Shown here: in pieces, positions 52,348 through 61,481 of the stretch
How the letters are laid out: each line of letters starts with the position of its first letter
Numbering within the stretch: position 1 is the stretch's first letter
From: Flavobacterium nitrogenifigens
Lineage (GTDB): Bacteria; Bacteroidota; Bacteroidia; Flavobacteriales; Flavobacteriaceae
Reading direction: 5' to 3'
Assembly (NCBI RefSeq): GCF_003254565.1
Contig: NZ_QJRI01000179.1
Coordinates: forward strand, 186,001-250,000
DNA: 64,000 nucleotides
Translations under genes and position numbers: made by a program
Notes under the pieces: generated by a model
What the model was told of the DNA's origin: nothing
Database searches by the model: none
Seen by the model: the letters and a program-made list of their open reading frames with translations, nothing else

Positions 52348-52355
52348 CAAATATA
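52348..52355 (-). promoter_or_regulatory. Candidate -7 element of the threonine dehydrogenase gene
   Basis: CAAATATA (TATATTTG on the minus strand) 24 bases before the start codon. The rest of the 312-base gap to the next gene shows no coding sequence. Confidence 0.45.
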
Positions 52356-52608
52356 ACGTTTTCGCAATTACGAGCACTTTTTTGGAGAATAAATTATAAA
52401 TTCAATAATTAAAAAGTTTGTTTGTTATATTATTCTCTTTTAAAAGTGTGTCTTTGTGCCTTTTTTAAAATCAGTTAAAAAAGCCCTGTTTTATTAGAAA
52501 AATCGCTTTTCAAATTATAACGCCGACAGCCATAAAAAGACAAAAAAATAACCTTGATTTATAGAATCTTTAGCAAAAAACAGAATTCATAATTGTAAAT
52601 TTACTTCG

Positions 52609-52616
52609 TAACTTTG
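52609..52616 (+). promoter_or_regulatory. Candidate -7 element of the lipoprotein-mfd unit
   Basis: TAACTTTG matches TAnnTTTG and lies 21 bases before the start at 52637. Confidence 0.45.
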
Positions 52617-52636
52617 CGGTCAAACTATTTTTATCA

Positions 52637-53245
52637 ATGAAATATCAAATATCTCTTTTTTTGCTTTTAACAACTCTATTATTTTCTTGCCAAAATGAAA
52701 ATGAAAAGCGCTTTGCAGAAAATGCAAAAGAAGCGAAGAAGAAAGAAGTTATTTTTAATAATATAAATAAGGGCTGGACTTTTCTAGACGAACCTATTAA
52801 CGAAATCTCAGAATCACAATTGAATTCTTGGACAGAATGGCGTGAATTCATGAAAGAAATTGGAGAAAAGCCTCGAAAGACCATTGGCGCGTTTCAGAAA
52901 AAATCGGCGGCTATTTCTAAAAAAGCAATGGCTTTAAACAATAATATTCCAGCTCAGTTTAACCAGCCTCAAATCAAAAGCCGTATTTCTATTTTAATAA
53001 CAAAAATTAAAATGCTGGATTTATTTATTCATTTAAGTAAAATTCCAGATGATAAAGTGGTTTTTTTAATACAGGAAATCAATAAAGAACTGATTTCACT
53101 GGAGAGACAAATGGATAAAATTGTCGAAAAAGCCAAAATCCCGAAAGAACAAGGAGAAGAAGATTTCCTTAGAATGTTAGACACAACACGCGCGATTCCA
53201 AATTCGGCACCGCCAATAGATCCAAATATACCGAGAGTTGAGTAA
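52637..53245 (+). CDS. Lipoprotein of unknown function, coupled to mfd
   Basis: A 202-residue lipoprotein: MKYQISLFLLLTTLLFSCQNENEKR has a lipobox with the Cys about residue 18. The mature part is mostly helical and charged (RFAENAKEAKKKEVIFNNINKGW, LNSWTEWREFMKEIGEKPRKTIGAF, KSRISILITKIKMLDLFIHL). No known enzyme motif. Its last 8 bases overlap the start of mfd, so translation is coupled, although a functional link between an envelope lipoprotein and a DNA-repair factor is not obvious. Confidence 0.75.
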   Translation: MKYQISLFLLLTTLLFSCQNENEKRFAENAKEAKKKEVIFNNINKGWTFLDEPINEISESQLNSWTEWREFMKEIGEKPRKTIGAFQKKSAAISKKAMALNNNIPAQFNQPQIKSRISILITKIKMLDLFIHLSKIPDDKVVFLIQEINKELISLERQMDKIVEKAKIPKEQGEEDFLRMLDTTRAIPNSAPPIDPNIPRVE

Positions 53246-56200
53246 AAACGCTTTATATACTACATACGACAATCTGCCAAAAGCAGAGCAGATTGCTAAA
53301 AATTTACTGGAAGGAAATCAGGTAAAAATGAACATCAGCGGATTGTTAGGATCTGCTGTTTCATTTATTATCCGTTCCGTTTTCAAGAAAACCGAACTGC
53401 CTTTTCTGATTGTTTTAGACAATAAAGAAGAAGCTGCGTATTATCTAAACGATTTGGAACAAATGATTGGAGAACAAGATGTACTGTTTTATCCCGCATC
53501 ATTTCGCCGTCCGTACCAAATTGATGAAACCGATAATGCCAATGTTTTGCTTCGTGCTGAGGTTTTAAATAGAATCAATTCTAGAAAAAAGCCAGCAGTA
53601 ATTGTTACGTATCCAGAAGCGCTTTTTGAGAAAGTAGTTACCAGAAGAGAACTCGATAAAAACACTTTAAAAGTAGCTTTGAACGATAAAATTTCGATTG
53701 ATTTTATCAACGAAGTTTTGTTCGAATACGAATTCAAGAGAGTAGATTTTATTACCGAGCCTGGAGAATTTTCAGTTCGTGGTGGAATTGTCGATGTGTT
53801 CTCTTTCTCAAATGATCATCCGTATCGAATTGAGTTTTTTGGAAACGAAGTAGACAGCATTAGAACTTTTGATGTTGAAACACAATTATCTGTTGAAACG
53901 CATAAAAAAATAACGATTATCCCGAATGTTGAAAACAAACTTTTTCAGGAAAACCGTGAGAGTTTCTTAGATTATATTGCCGAAAAAACTGTTCTTTTTA
54001 TTCAAAATACTGAGGGACTTTTTTCTCAGTTGGACAAACAGTTTGCAAGAGCAGAAGAAGCTTTTGAGAAACTTTCGAAAGAAATAAAACATGCTACGCC
54101 AGAACAATTATTTTTAAATCAGGCGTCATTTATCAAAAGATCTTTAGATTTTTCGGTTGTAGAATTGGCTTCAAGACCAGTTTATAAAACCACTAAGAAT
54201 TTCGAATTTCATATTCAGCCACAGCCATCTTTCAATAAGCAATTTGATTTATTGCTGAATAATCTGAGCGATAATCATTTTAACGGATATGTCAATTATC
54301 TGTTTTGTTCGAATGATACACAAGCAAAACGTTTTCATGATATTTTTGAAAGCTTAGACGAAGCGAATTCTGAAAATATCAGGAAACATTATCATACAAT
54401 TGTACTGCCTTTATATCAAGGTTTTATTGATGAAGAAAATCAGATAACGGCTTACACAGATCACCAGATTTTTGAACGTTATCATAAATTCAACATTAAA
54501 AATGGATATTCAAAAAAGCAGAATATCACTTTAAAAGAACTGACCGCGCTTTCGGTTGGCGATTATGTAACACACATCGATCACGGAATCGGGAAGTTTG
54601 GCGGACTGCAAAAAATTCAGGTTGAAGGCAAAACGCAGGAAGCCATAAAATTGGTTTATGCCGATAATGATATTGTGTATGTGAGTATTCACTCGCTTCA
54701 TAAAATCTCGAAATACAACGGAAAAGATGGAACGCCTCCTAAAATCTATAAACTAGGGTCGAACGCTTGGAAGGTTTTAAAACAGAAAACCAAAGCACGA
54801 GTAAAACATATTGCATTCAACTTAATTCAGCTTTATGCCAAACGTCGTTTAGAAAAAGGTTTTCAGTTTGCGCCAGACAGTTATCTTCAAAACGAATTAG
54901 AAAGTTCGTTTATTTACGAAGATACTCCAGATCAAATGAAATCGACTGCAGAAGTAAAAGCCGATATGGAAAGCGATCGCCCAATGGACCGTTTGGTTTG
55001 TGGTGATGTTGGTTTTGGAAAAACAGAGGTTGCGATTCGTGCCGCTTTTAAAGCAGTTGATAATAGCAAACAAGTTGCGGTTTTAGTTCCGACAACCATT
55101 TTGGCGTATCAGCATTATAGAACTTTCTCTGAACGTTTGAAAGATATGCCAGTTTCAATTGGTTACTTAAATCGATTTAGAACTGCAAAGCAAAAAACAC
55201 AAACCTTAAAAGATCTAGCAGAAGGAAAACTAGATATTGTTATTGGAACACATCAGTTAGTAAACAAAAATGTAGTTTTTAAAGATCTTGGTTTATTGAT
55301 TGTCGATGAGGAACAAAAATTTGGAGTAAACGTAAAAGATAAATTAAAAACCATTGCGGCGAATGTTGATACGCTGACTTTGACAGCAACGCCAATTCCG
55401 AGAACTTTACAGTTTTCGTTAATGGCGGCACGAGATTTATCGGTAATTACAACGCCTCCGCCAAATCGATATCCTATTGAAACTAATGTTGTTGGTTTTA
55501 ATGAAGAAATTATCCGTGATGCGATTTCGTATGAAATTCAGAGAAACGGACAAGTTTTCTTTATCAATAATAGAATTGAAAATATAAAAGAAGTGGCAGG
55601 AATGATTCAGCGTTTGGTTCCAAATGCAAGAGTCGGAATTGGCCATGGACAAATGGACGGCGCTAAACTGGAAGAATTGATGTTAGGTTTCATGAACGGG
55701 GATTTTGATGTTTTGGTGGCAACCACAATAATCGAAAGTGGTTTAGACGTCCCAAATGCCAACACGATTTTCATCAATAACGCCAATAATTTCGGATTAT
55801 CAGATTTGCATCAAATGCGCGGTCGAGTAGGACGAAGCAACAAAAAAGCATTCTGTTATTTCATCTGTCCGCCGTATTCATCAATGACCGAAGATGCGAG
55901 AAAACGTATTCAGGCATTGGAGCAATTTAGCGAATTAGGAAGCGGTTTCAATATTGCAATGAAAGACCTTGAAATTCGCGGTGCTGGAGATTTATTAGGT
56001 GGAGAACAAAGCGGTTTCATCAACGAAATTGGTTTTGATACATATCAAAAAATCATGAATGAAGCGATTGAAGAATTGAAGGAAAACGAATTCAAAGATT
56101 TATACCCGGAAGAAAATGATATCGATACCAAAGAGTATGTAAAAGACATTCAAATTGATGCTGATTTTGAACTTTTATTCCCAGATGAATATATCAACAA

Positions 56201-56603
56201 CGTTTCGGAACGTTTGGTTTTATATAACGAATTGGGTGCCATAAAAGACGAAGCTGGTTTACAGGAATTTGAGAAAAAACTAATTGACCGTTTCGGACCA
56301 TTGCCAAAACCTGCTGTTGCTTTATTAAACAGCATTAGAATAAAATGGATTGCAACCAAAGTCGGAATAGAGAAATTGGTTTTGAAACAAGGCAAAATGA
56401 TTGGTTATTTCGTCTCAGATCAGCAGTCTGATTATTATCAATCTGTGAAGTTCAGAAACGTTTTAAACTTCGTTCAAAAGCACAGCACACTCTGCAAAAT
56501 GAAAGAAAAACAAACCGTTAATGGATTACGTTTGTTATTGACTTTTGAAAATGTGAAGTCTATTAAACGAGCTCTTGAATTGATGGAGTTGTTTGAAGAG
56601 TAA
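53238..56603 (+). CDS. mfd: Transcription-repair coupling factor Mfd
   Basis: A 1121-residue Mfd that removes RNA polymerase stalled at lesions and recruits UvrA. It starts at a TTG overlapping the preceding gene by 8 bases; MSKNALYTTYDNLPK fits. UvrB-homology region ~1-330 (VLFYPASFRRPYQIDE, FSVRGGIVDVFSF). The RNA-polymerase-interacting domain contains THIDHGIGKFGGL (about 445). Helicase domain: Walker A CGDVGFGKTEVAIRA (about 590), DEEQ (about 690), TATPIPRTL, TTIIESGLDVPNANT and QMRGRVGRS. C-terminal TRCF domain ~980-1121. Length and motifs are complete. Confidence 0.96.
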   Translation: MSKNALYTTYDNLPKAEQIAKNLLEGNQVKMNISGLLGSAVSFIIRSVFKKTELPFLIVLDNKEEAAYYLNDLEQMIGEQDVLFYPASFRRPYQIDETDNANVLLRAEVLNRINSRKKPAVIVTYPEALFEKVVTRRELDKNTLKVALNDKISIDFINEVLFEYEFKRVDFITEPGEFSVRGGIVDVFSFSNDHPYRIEFFGNEVDSIRTFDVETQLSVETHKKITIIPNVENKLFQENRESFLDYIAEKTVLFIQNTEGLFSQLDKQFARAEEAFEKLSKEIKHATPEQLFLNQASFIKRSLDFSVVELASRPVYKTTKNFEFHIQPQPSFNKQFDLLLNNLSDNHFNGYVNYLFCSNDTQAKRFHDIFESLDEANSENIRKHYHTIVLPLYQGFIDEENQITAYTDHQIFERYHKFNIKNGYSKKQNITLKELTALSVGDYVTHIDHGIGKFGGLQKIQVEGKTQEAIKLVYADNDIVYVSIHSLHKISKYNGKDGTPPKIYKLGSNAWKVLKQKTKARVKHIAFNLIQLYAKRRLEKGFQFAPDSYLQNELESSFIYEDTPDQMKSTAEVKADMESDRPMDRLVCGDVGFGKTEVAIRAAFKAVDNSKQVAVLVPTTILAYQHYRTFSERLKDMPVSIGYLNRFRTAKQKTQTLKDLAEGKLDIVIGTHQLVNKNVVFKDLGLLIVDEEQKFGVNVKDKLKTIAANVDTLTLTATPIPRTLQFSLMAARDLSVITTPPPNRYPIETNVVGFNEEIIRDAISYEIQRNGQVFFINNRIENIKEVAGMIQRLVPNARVGIGHGQMDGAKLEELMLGFMNGDFDVLVATTIIESGLDVPNANTIFINNANNFGLSDLHQMRGRVGRSNKKAFCYFICPPYSSMTEDARKRIQALEQFSELGSGFNIAMKDLEIRGAGDLLGGEQSGFINEIGFDTYQKIMNEAIEELKENEFKDLYPEENDIDTKEYVKDIQIDADFELLFPDEYINNVSERLVLYNELGAIKDEAGLQEFEKKLIDRFGPLPKPAVALLNSIRIKWIATKVGIEKLVLKQGKMIGYFVSDQQSDYYQSVKFRNVLNFVQKHSTLCKMKEKQTVNGLRLLLTFENVKSIKRALELMELFEE

Positions 56604-56609
56604 AAATAA

Positions 56610-56785
56610 AGTTTGCCACGAATTTGCTTCGCCTGTTCGCTATCGCTCGAGTCACGAATTCACACGAATTTTTTTGCCACAGATTAAAAAGAGTATGAAG
56701 ATTAAAAAATCATTTAAATCCTTTTAATCTGTGGCAATAATTTTTTAAAATAATTCGTGTGAATTTGTGAAATTCGTGGCTAAAA
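56610..56785. repeat. Triple-nested palindromic repeat, GCCACGAATT family
   Basis: Outer pair GCCACGAATT / AATTCGTGGC; second pair ATTCACACGAATT / AATTCGTGTGAAT; innermost pair TTGCCACAGATTAAAAAG / CTTTTAATCTGTGGCAA around 56672-56735. Together the arms could fold the whole 176-base gap between mfd and the DUF5683 gene. A short GC-rich stretch (GCTTCGCCTGTTCGCTATCG, 56626-56645) interrupts the left arm only and looks like a separate small insertion. Confidence 0.8.
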
Positions 56786-56872
56786 AAAATTAAGCTTTCT
56801 TTATCTTTTATTTAAGAAAAATCTTAGAACTAAAAAGTTTTCTTTGAGTCAAATTTTCAAAGAGAACTTTAT

Positions 56873-57427
56873 ATGCAGAACCAGCTTATTCTACTATTTT
56901 TATTTTTAGGATTAACTACAATCTTCGCTCAGGGAAAGAGCAAAAACATTTTAAATGATTCTCTAAAATCAGAAACAATCGATCCGCTTCGTCCTGCAAA
57001 GGCTGCATTTTATTCGGCTGTTTTGCCTGGTTTAGGACAGATATATAACAAGAAATATTGGAAGGTTCCTTTGGTTTATGAGGCAATTGGCACAAGCACT
57101 TATTTTTATATTGACAATCAGAAAAAATATAATTTATATAGAGATGAGTATAAAAATAGACTTGAAGGTAAAAAAAGTGATTCTGAATTTTTAGCACGTT
57201 TATCAGAAAGCCAATTGACATCTGCTCAAAAAGAATATCAACGATACAGGGATTTATCAGCTTTATTTATAGTTGGGTTTTATGTTTTAAATATTATTGA
57301 TGCAAATATAGATGCGGCTTTATCTCAATTTAATGTAGATGAAAGATTGGCATTTAAACCTGCAGTTATAAAAAATGATATCACATTTAAGAATGATTTT
57401 GGGTTTGCTGTGAATTATTCATTTTAA
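56873..57427 (+). CDS. DUF5683 family protein
   Basis: A 184-residue protein with a signal peptide (LILLFLFLGLTTIFAQ). The family core is visible: PLRPAKAAFYSAVLPGLGQIYNKKYWKVPLVYEAIGTSTYFYIDNQKKYNLYRDEYKNRL, followed by YRDLSALFIVGFYVLNIIDANIDAAL with the typical DANIDAxL motif. Probably an inner- or outer-membrane-associated protein; function unknown. In many Bacteroidota it lies near parB or lepB; here it follows mfd. Confidence 0.85.
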   Translation: MQNQLILLFLFLGLTTIFAQGKSKNILNDSLKSETIDPLRPAKAAFYSAVLPGLGQIYNKKYWKVPLVYEAIGTSTYFYIDNQKKYNLYRDEYKNRLEGKKSDSEFLARLSESQLTSAQKEYQRYRDLSALFIVGFYVLNIIDANIDAALSQFNVDERLAFKPAVIKNDITFKNDFGFAVNYSF

Positions 57428-57433
57428 AATAAA

Positions 57434-57456
57434 AAATCACTCCGAAGAGTGATTTT
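57434..57456 (+). terminator. Terminator of the DUF5683 gene
   Basis: AAATCACTC (57434-57442), tetraloop CGAA, GAGTGATTT (57447-57455), then T residues. Confidence 0.75.
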
Positions 57457-57838
57457 AAGGGCATTATTGTGGTTTTGGTTAGATAATTATATCGTCAATT
57501 TGAAAAAAGCAATATTCAATTTGAATCTTAGAAATTAACTTATTTCAAAATAATTTAGCTCATTATTTGTTTTGGCATACAAGCAAAAACAGGTGATGTT
57601 TTTTTGATGCGTTAGCAAATATATAAAAATATTATCCGTAATAAATTATATGTAAAAAAACTTAATTCGTATTTTTTGTTAGTTTTTTATATAAAAGACA
57701 CAAAATGCGATGTGAAGTGGCTTTTTGCAAGTAAGTGTCATTTTGACGCTTTTTAGAAATAAAGTTCATTTGAGAATTTGTATTTTGAGAATATTCTTAT
57801 TTACTAAAAATGAAATTATGTCTAAGAACCTTTTATTC
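57457..57838. other. Intergenic region without recognised gene
   Basis: About 380 AT-rich bases between convergent genes, both of which have their own terminators. No open reading frame of 60 codons or more, promoter or RNA gene was recognised. It may hold decayed sequence or an unrecognised small RNA. Confidence 0.4.
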
Positions 57839-57883
57839 AAAAAAAATCCTTTTATCTTTCATTAAAAAGACAAAAGGATTTTT
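57839..57883 (-). terminator. Terminator of the ACT-like protein gene
   Basis: AAATCCTTTT and AAAAGGATTT form a stem around ATCTTTCATTAAAAAGAC. The plus-strand A run on the left gives a T tail for the minus-strand gene. Confidence 0.7.
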
Positions 57884-57927
57884 AAGGTATAGGGAAGAAT
57901 CGGGATGATTCTTTAATCTTTATTAGT

Positions 57928-58584
57928 TTAGTTTTTCAAGTCCTTAATTACTTTAAATGCAACATCAACTTGATCTTCTCCAACTAAAATCGTAAATTCA
58001 TTTGAAGTTGAAATTACCTCGTTGATAATAATTCCTTCCCAAGCCAAACGCTGGAAAATGAAGTAATAAATACCAGGAACAACAATATTTTCTTTTGGTA
58101 ATTTTACAGTAATAGAAGCTAAATTATCCAATTTCTGGATTAATTTTTCTCTCATGAAGTGTTTCTCAACTAAGTGATTTACACTGCTGCTCACTACGAT
58201 ATTAGTTTCGTTTACGCCACGAGATGAGGTATAAAAAATATCAGATAAAGCATTAATATCGGAGATTAAATCTGCTTGTTTGTTTAAGACAGTTTCAGAT
58301 GCTGCGAAAGTGTAATCTGTAAGCTCTGAGCGAACTGTGATTTCACCGATATTTTTAATTACTTTATTGATTTTGTGGTTCAATTTAAAATCTAGTTCTT
58401 CCGTCAGTCGTTTTAAAGACATTACTACAGCGCCTTGTTTTACTTCTTTCCCAAATTCACTTTCTAATTCGGTCATAATATTACGCGAAAGTGATGTTAG
58501 GTTAATAATTCCGAGTGACAGGGCATTTAATAAAAATGGTTTTGTTTTAATGTAGTTTTCTACAATAGAAGAAACAGTTTTCAT
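57928..58584 (-). CDS. ACT-domain protein related to aspartate kinase regulatory region
   Basis: A 218-residue soluble protein. Residues 1-70 are helical (ISSIVENYIKTKPFLLNALSLGIINLTSLSRNI). The rest contains two ACT-like beta-alpha-beta units: ITVRSELTDYTFAASET and LASITVKLPKENIVVPGIYYFIFQRLAWEGIIINEVISTSNEFTILVGEDQVDVAFKVI. The latter is typical of aspartate kinase ACT domains (IxVPGIYxxIxxxLAxxGINIxEVxST). No kinase domain is present. Bacteroidota annotations often name it aspartate kinase; a regulatory, amino-acid-sensing role is more likely. Confidence 0.75.
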   Translation of the reverse strand: MKTVSSIVENYIKTKPFLLNALSLGIINLTSLSRNIMTELESEFGKEVKQGAVVMSLKRLTEELDFKLNHKINKVIKNIGEITVRSELTDYTFAASETVLNKQADLISDINALSDIFYTSSRGVNETNIVVSSSVNHLVEKHFMREKLIQKLDNLASITVKLPKENIVVPGIYYFIFQRLAWEGIIINEVISTSNEFTILVGEDQVDVAFKVIKDLKN

Positions 58585-58653
58585 AATTCTTTTTTTTTTT
58601 GGTAACAGTTGAGTTGGTTTGTTAATTTAACATTGCGATGTTATAATTCTTTG

Positions 58654-58693
58654 CAAATATAAATAAAAAAACAAATTGTTACAATTATAACAA
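58654..58693 (-). promoter_or_regulatory. Promoter of the ACT-like gene with overlapping inverted repeat
   Basis: On the minus strand TATATTTG (58654-58661) and TTG (58682-58684) are 20 bases apart. The inverted repeat TTGTTA-N6-TAACAA at 58676-58693 covers the -33 position and could bind a repressor. Confidence 0.5.
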
Positions 58694-58705
58694 TAAAAAA
58701 TTATG

Positions 58706-59077
58706 TTAAAAGTGATAAAATGCGTCGGTAAGATGTTCAATTGCAAATGATTCCCCGTCTTTATGGACCGCAATGATATCGAAACGGATTTCTAAATCTT
58801 CTTGAAAATCCTTTTCCCTATCGTTTATGTAGGCATTTACTGCTTTAATAAGTAATTGAATCTTTTTTTGCTTCACAAAATCTTGCGGAGAACCAAAATC
58901 TAAACTCGAACGAGTTTTAACTTCGACGATTGCCAAAACAGCGTCTTTTTGCGCAATTATATCTATTTCTGCTTTTTGGATGACAAAGTTTCTTTCTAGA
59001 ATAGAATATCCATTTTCTTCAAGATGCGTAGCGGCGAGATCTTCGCCTAATTTTCCTAAGTCGTTATGTTCGGCCAT
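58706..59077 (-). CDS. YraN family (UPF0102) nuclease-fold protein
   Basis: A 123-residue protein starting at MAEHNDLGKLGEDLAATHLEENGY; seven upstream codons are ignored because they run into a repeat. The restriction-endonuclease-like core is visible: GExxAxxxL at the N-terminus, AEIDIIAQ with the Asp, and VEVKTRSS with the ExK motif. YraN proteins are predicted nucleases of unknown role found in most bacteria. Confidence 0.92.
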   Translation of the reverse strand: MAEHNDLGKLGEDLAATHLEENGYSILERNFVIQKAEIDIIAQKDAVLAIVEVKTRSSLDFGSPQDFVKQKKIQLLIKAVNAYINDREKDFQEDLEIRFDIIAVHKDGESFAIEHLTDAFYHF

Positions 59078-59089
59078 GAGGTTTGTTTT

Positions 59090-59125
59090 TTGTTTCAAGT
59101 TTCAGGTTTCAGGTTTTTGAAAACT
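59090..59125. repeat. Short tandem repeat GTTTCAGGTTTCAG
   Basis: Three near copies of TTTCAGG/TTTCAAG followed by the inverted-like TTTTTGAAAACTGAA, just upstream of yraN. Confidence 0.45.
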
Positions 59126-59137
59126 GAATAGTAGTTT

Positions 59138-59206
59138 TATGTTTTTTGCACGCAAAGACGCGAAGTCGCAAAGTTTTAATATTCTTTGTGGCTTCGCGTC
59201 TTTGCG
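59138..59206. repeat. Palindromic repeat, GCAAAGACGCGAAG family
   Basis: CGCAAAGACGCGAAG-TCGCAAAG on the left pairs with CTTTGTGGCTTCGCGTCTTTGCG on the right. It is related in wording to the repeats at 8829 and 15218. Confidence 0.75.
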
Positions 59207-59256
59207 AGATTTTATGTGGTATTATTAGACTTGCTTAAATCATAAGCAATGCGATA

Positions 59257-60255
59257 TTACTTTTTAAAAGTAACCGTACTTCCAGAAGCTGTAACTTCTA
59301 TAGAAACGGTATTTCCCATAATTAAAGCCCTGTTGTCTCTAATATGGCCTGCAGGAAAATTAAAAATTACTGGAATATTGTATTTTTTAGTTACATCATC
59401 AATAATTTCCAAAGCGTTTTTCCCCCAAGGTACTTCGTTGTCTTTCATGCTTGTCATTCCGCCAATGATAATTCCTTTTAGATTCTCGATGCATCCGTTA
59501 CGTCTTAGATTCATCATCATACGGTCGATGTGATACAGATATTCATCTAAATCTTCGATAAATAAAATTTTATCCTTGCAGTCAATTGCAGACGGAGATC
59601 CTAATAGACTATATAAAATAGATAAATTACCGCCGACTAATTCTCCAGTTGCACTTCCCAAACGATTCATCGGACTTGGGCTGATAGAGTAGGAAATAGG
59701 TTCGTTAAACAAAGCTGCTTTTAATGAACTTACCGCATCTGGAGTGGCTCTAGGGACTGTTACCGGCATAATACCATGAATAGATTTGTAACCCATAGTA
59801 TTCAAATGATTATGAAGAACGGTTACGTCACTAAAACCAATAACCCATTTTGGGTGCTGTTTGAATTTAGTAAAATCTAGTAAATCTAACATTCTAACAG
59901 TGCCATATCCGCCGCGAACACACCAAATTGCTTTAATATTTGGATTGTCCATTTGTTTTTGAAAATCGGCAGCTCGCTGTTCATCTGTTCCAGCCAATTG
60001 ATTATAATCTAAACCGATTGTTGATCCGATTACAGCTTCTAAACCCCAGCTGTGCAATAAATCTATGGTTGGTTTTAAATTGTCATCGATGTTTTTTCTT
60101 GCTGTTGCCAAAAGTGCCACAGTATCTCCTTTTTGTAAATAAGGCGGTGTTATCATGTTTTGTTGAGATTGACAGTTGAATGATTGTAAAGCAAAAATAA
60201 GAAATGCGAGTTGAAACAGAGTATTTGGCTTCTTACTATTTAAAAGGTTTTTCAT
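59257..60255 (-). CDS. LD-carboxypeptidase (S66 family), exported
   Basis: About 332 residues. Start options MMIMKNLL, MIMKNLL and MKNLL lie within 9 bases; I use the last, and a -7 box at 60292-60299 rules out a start further upstream. The N-terminus (LFQLAFLIFALQSFNCQSQQN) is a signal peptide, probably lipoprotein type. The S66 catalytic triad is visible: Ser in WVIGFSDVT, Glu in ILFIEDLDEYLYHIDRM and His in NFPAGHIRDN. WCVRGGYGTVRML is the family hallmark. It removes the terminal D-Ala from tetrapeptides in murein recycling or remodelling. Confidence 0.9.
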   Translation of the reverse strand: MKNLLNSKKPNTLFQLAFLIFALQSFNCQSQQNMITPPYLQKGDTVALLATARKNIDDNLKPTIDLLHSWGLEAVIGSTIGLDYNQLAGTDEQRAADFQKQMDNPNIKAIWCVRGGYGTVRMLDLLDFTKFKQHPKWVIGFSDVTVLHNHLNTMGYKSIHGIMPVTVPRATPDAVSSLKAALFNEPISYSISPSPMNRLGSATGELVGGNLSILYSLLGSPSAIDCKDKILFIEDLDEYLYHIDRMMMNLRRNGCIENLKGIIIGGMTSMKDNEVPWGKNALEIIDDVTKKYNIPVIFNFPAGHIRDNRALIMGNTVSIEVTASGSTVTFKK

Positions 60256-60291
60256 GATCATCATTTGCTTCTTTTCATTTGTATGAAAAAA

Positions 60292-60299
60292 CAAATATA
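60292..60299 (-). promoter_or_regulatory. Candidate -7 element of the LD-carboxypeptidase gene
   Basis: CAAATATA reads TATATTTG on the minus strand, an exact TAnnTTTG match. Confidence 0.45.
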
Positions 60300-60386
60300 G
60301 AAATTTTAGATTTTAAATCTATTTGAATTTTCTTACAATTAGATAAAAAAGAGTAATATTGAATTGTTTTTTAAAATATTAAATCC

Positions 60387-61481
60387 ATGCACTTTTTTAG
60401 AATCTTTTTATTAGCCACACTTTTTTCAATTCAATCGCAATCTCAATCCAAAAAGTATAAAATACATACAATCGCCTTTTACAATTTCGAAAATCTCTAT
60501 GATACTGTAGATGATGTATTTACAAATGATGATGAGTGGACACCAAATGGGGCACAGCATTGGACCACAGAGAAATACCGGCAGAAACTAAAGAACTTGG
60601 CAAGGGTTTTATCTGAAATTGGAACATCTGAGAATTCAAACGCTCCAACTTTAATTGGAGGAGCTGAAATCGAGAATCGTAACGTTTTAGAAGATTTAAT
60701 CAGAGAACCAAAACTACAGCCTTTAGATTTCGGAATCATTCATTTTGATTCGCCAGACAAACGTGGTATTGATGTGGCGCTACTTTATCAGAAAAAGTAT
60801 TTCAGACCAACTTCTTATACGAATATTCCATTAATTATTTATAAAAAAGGAATTCCCAAAAAGGAAGAAGAGACCGAAATCTTAGATGATGAAATTGAAG
60901 TTAAAAAAGAAAATAAAAATCGAGTTTTTACAAGGGATCAGCTTTTGGTTTCAGGATTTTTAGAAGATGAAGAAATACATATTATTGTAAATCACTGGCC
61001 TTCGAGATCTGGTGGAGAAAAAGCAACAACAATGTTTCGAGAAGCCGCAGGAAAATTGAACAGAAAAATTATTGATTCGTTACAGCAGATAAATCCACAG
61101 GCAAAAGTATTGACAATGGGAGATTTTAACGATGGACCATTTAATAAAAGCATAAAAGAAGGATTAGGAGCAAAGGGCGTAAAGACTGAAGTTTCAGAAT
61201 TTGATGTTTTTAATCCGTTTGAAGAACTTGCGAATAAAGGTTTAGGAACTATTGCGTATCGTGATTCTTGGAATATTTTTGATCAAATTATAATGACAGC
61301 CTCTTTGGTTAAATCGGATTTTTCGACTTTTAAGTTCTGGAAAGCGGGTATTTTCAATAGGCCTTATCTTATTCAAAATTTTGGGGCTTATAAAGGCTAT
61401 CCGTTGCGGAATACATTAAATGAAGCAGGTTTTAGTGATCATCTTCCAGTTTATATTTATTTGATAAAAGAGGTTTTGTAG
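60387..61481 (+). CDS. Endonuclease/exonuclease/phosphatase family protein, exported
   Basis: A 364-residue protein with an N-terminal signal (FFRIFLLATLFSIQSQSQSK). The EEP fold is seen in IAFYNFENLYDTVDD (Asn and Glu near the N-terminus), LIGGAEIENRNVLEDL with the metal-binding Glu, FGIIHFDSPDKRGIDVALLYQ, IIVNHWPSR, MGDFNDGPFN with Asp and Asn, and the final SDHLPVYIYL with the catalytic His. The preference for nucleic acid, lipid or phosphate ester is unknown. Its stop codon lies within a palindromic repeat (61478-61505). Confidence 0.87.
   Translation: MHFFRIFLLATLFSIQSQSQSKKYKIHTIAFYNFENLYDTVDDVFTNDDEWTPNGAQHWTTEKYRQKLKNLARVLSEIGTSENSNAPTLIGGAEIENRNVLEDLIREPKLQPLDFGIIHFDSPDKRGIDVALLYQKKYFRPTSYTNIPLIIYKKGIPKKEEETEILDDEIEVKKENKNRVFTRDQLLVSGFLEDEEIHIIVNHWPSRSGGEKATTMFREAAGKLNRKIIDSLQQINPQAKVLTMGDFNDGPFNKSIKEGLGAKGVKTEVSEFDVFNPFEELANKGLGTIAYRDSWNIFDQIIMTASLVKSDFSTFKFWKAGIFNRPYLIQNFGAYKGYPLRNTLNEAGFSDHLPVYIYLIKEVL

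Noticed and set aside
57457..57838. Possible small RNA or short gene in the 380-base gap
   Set aside because: Both flanking genes have their own terminators, but no promoter-hairpin combination or conserved open frame could be recognised.
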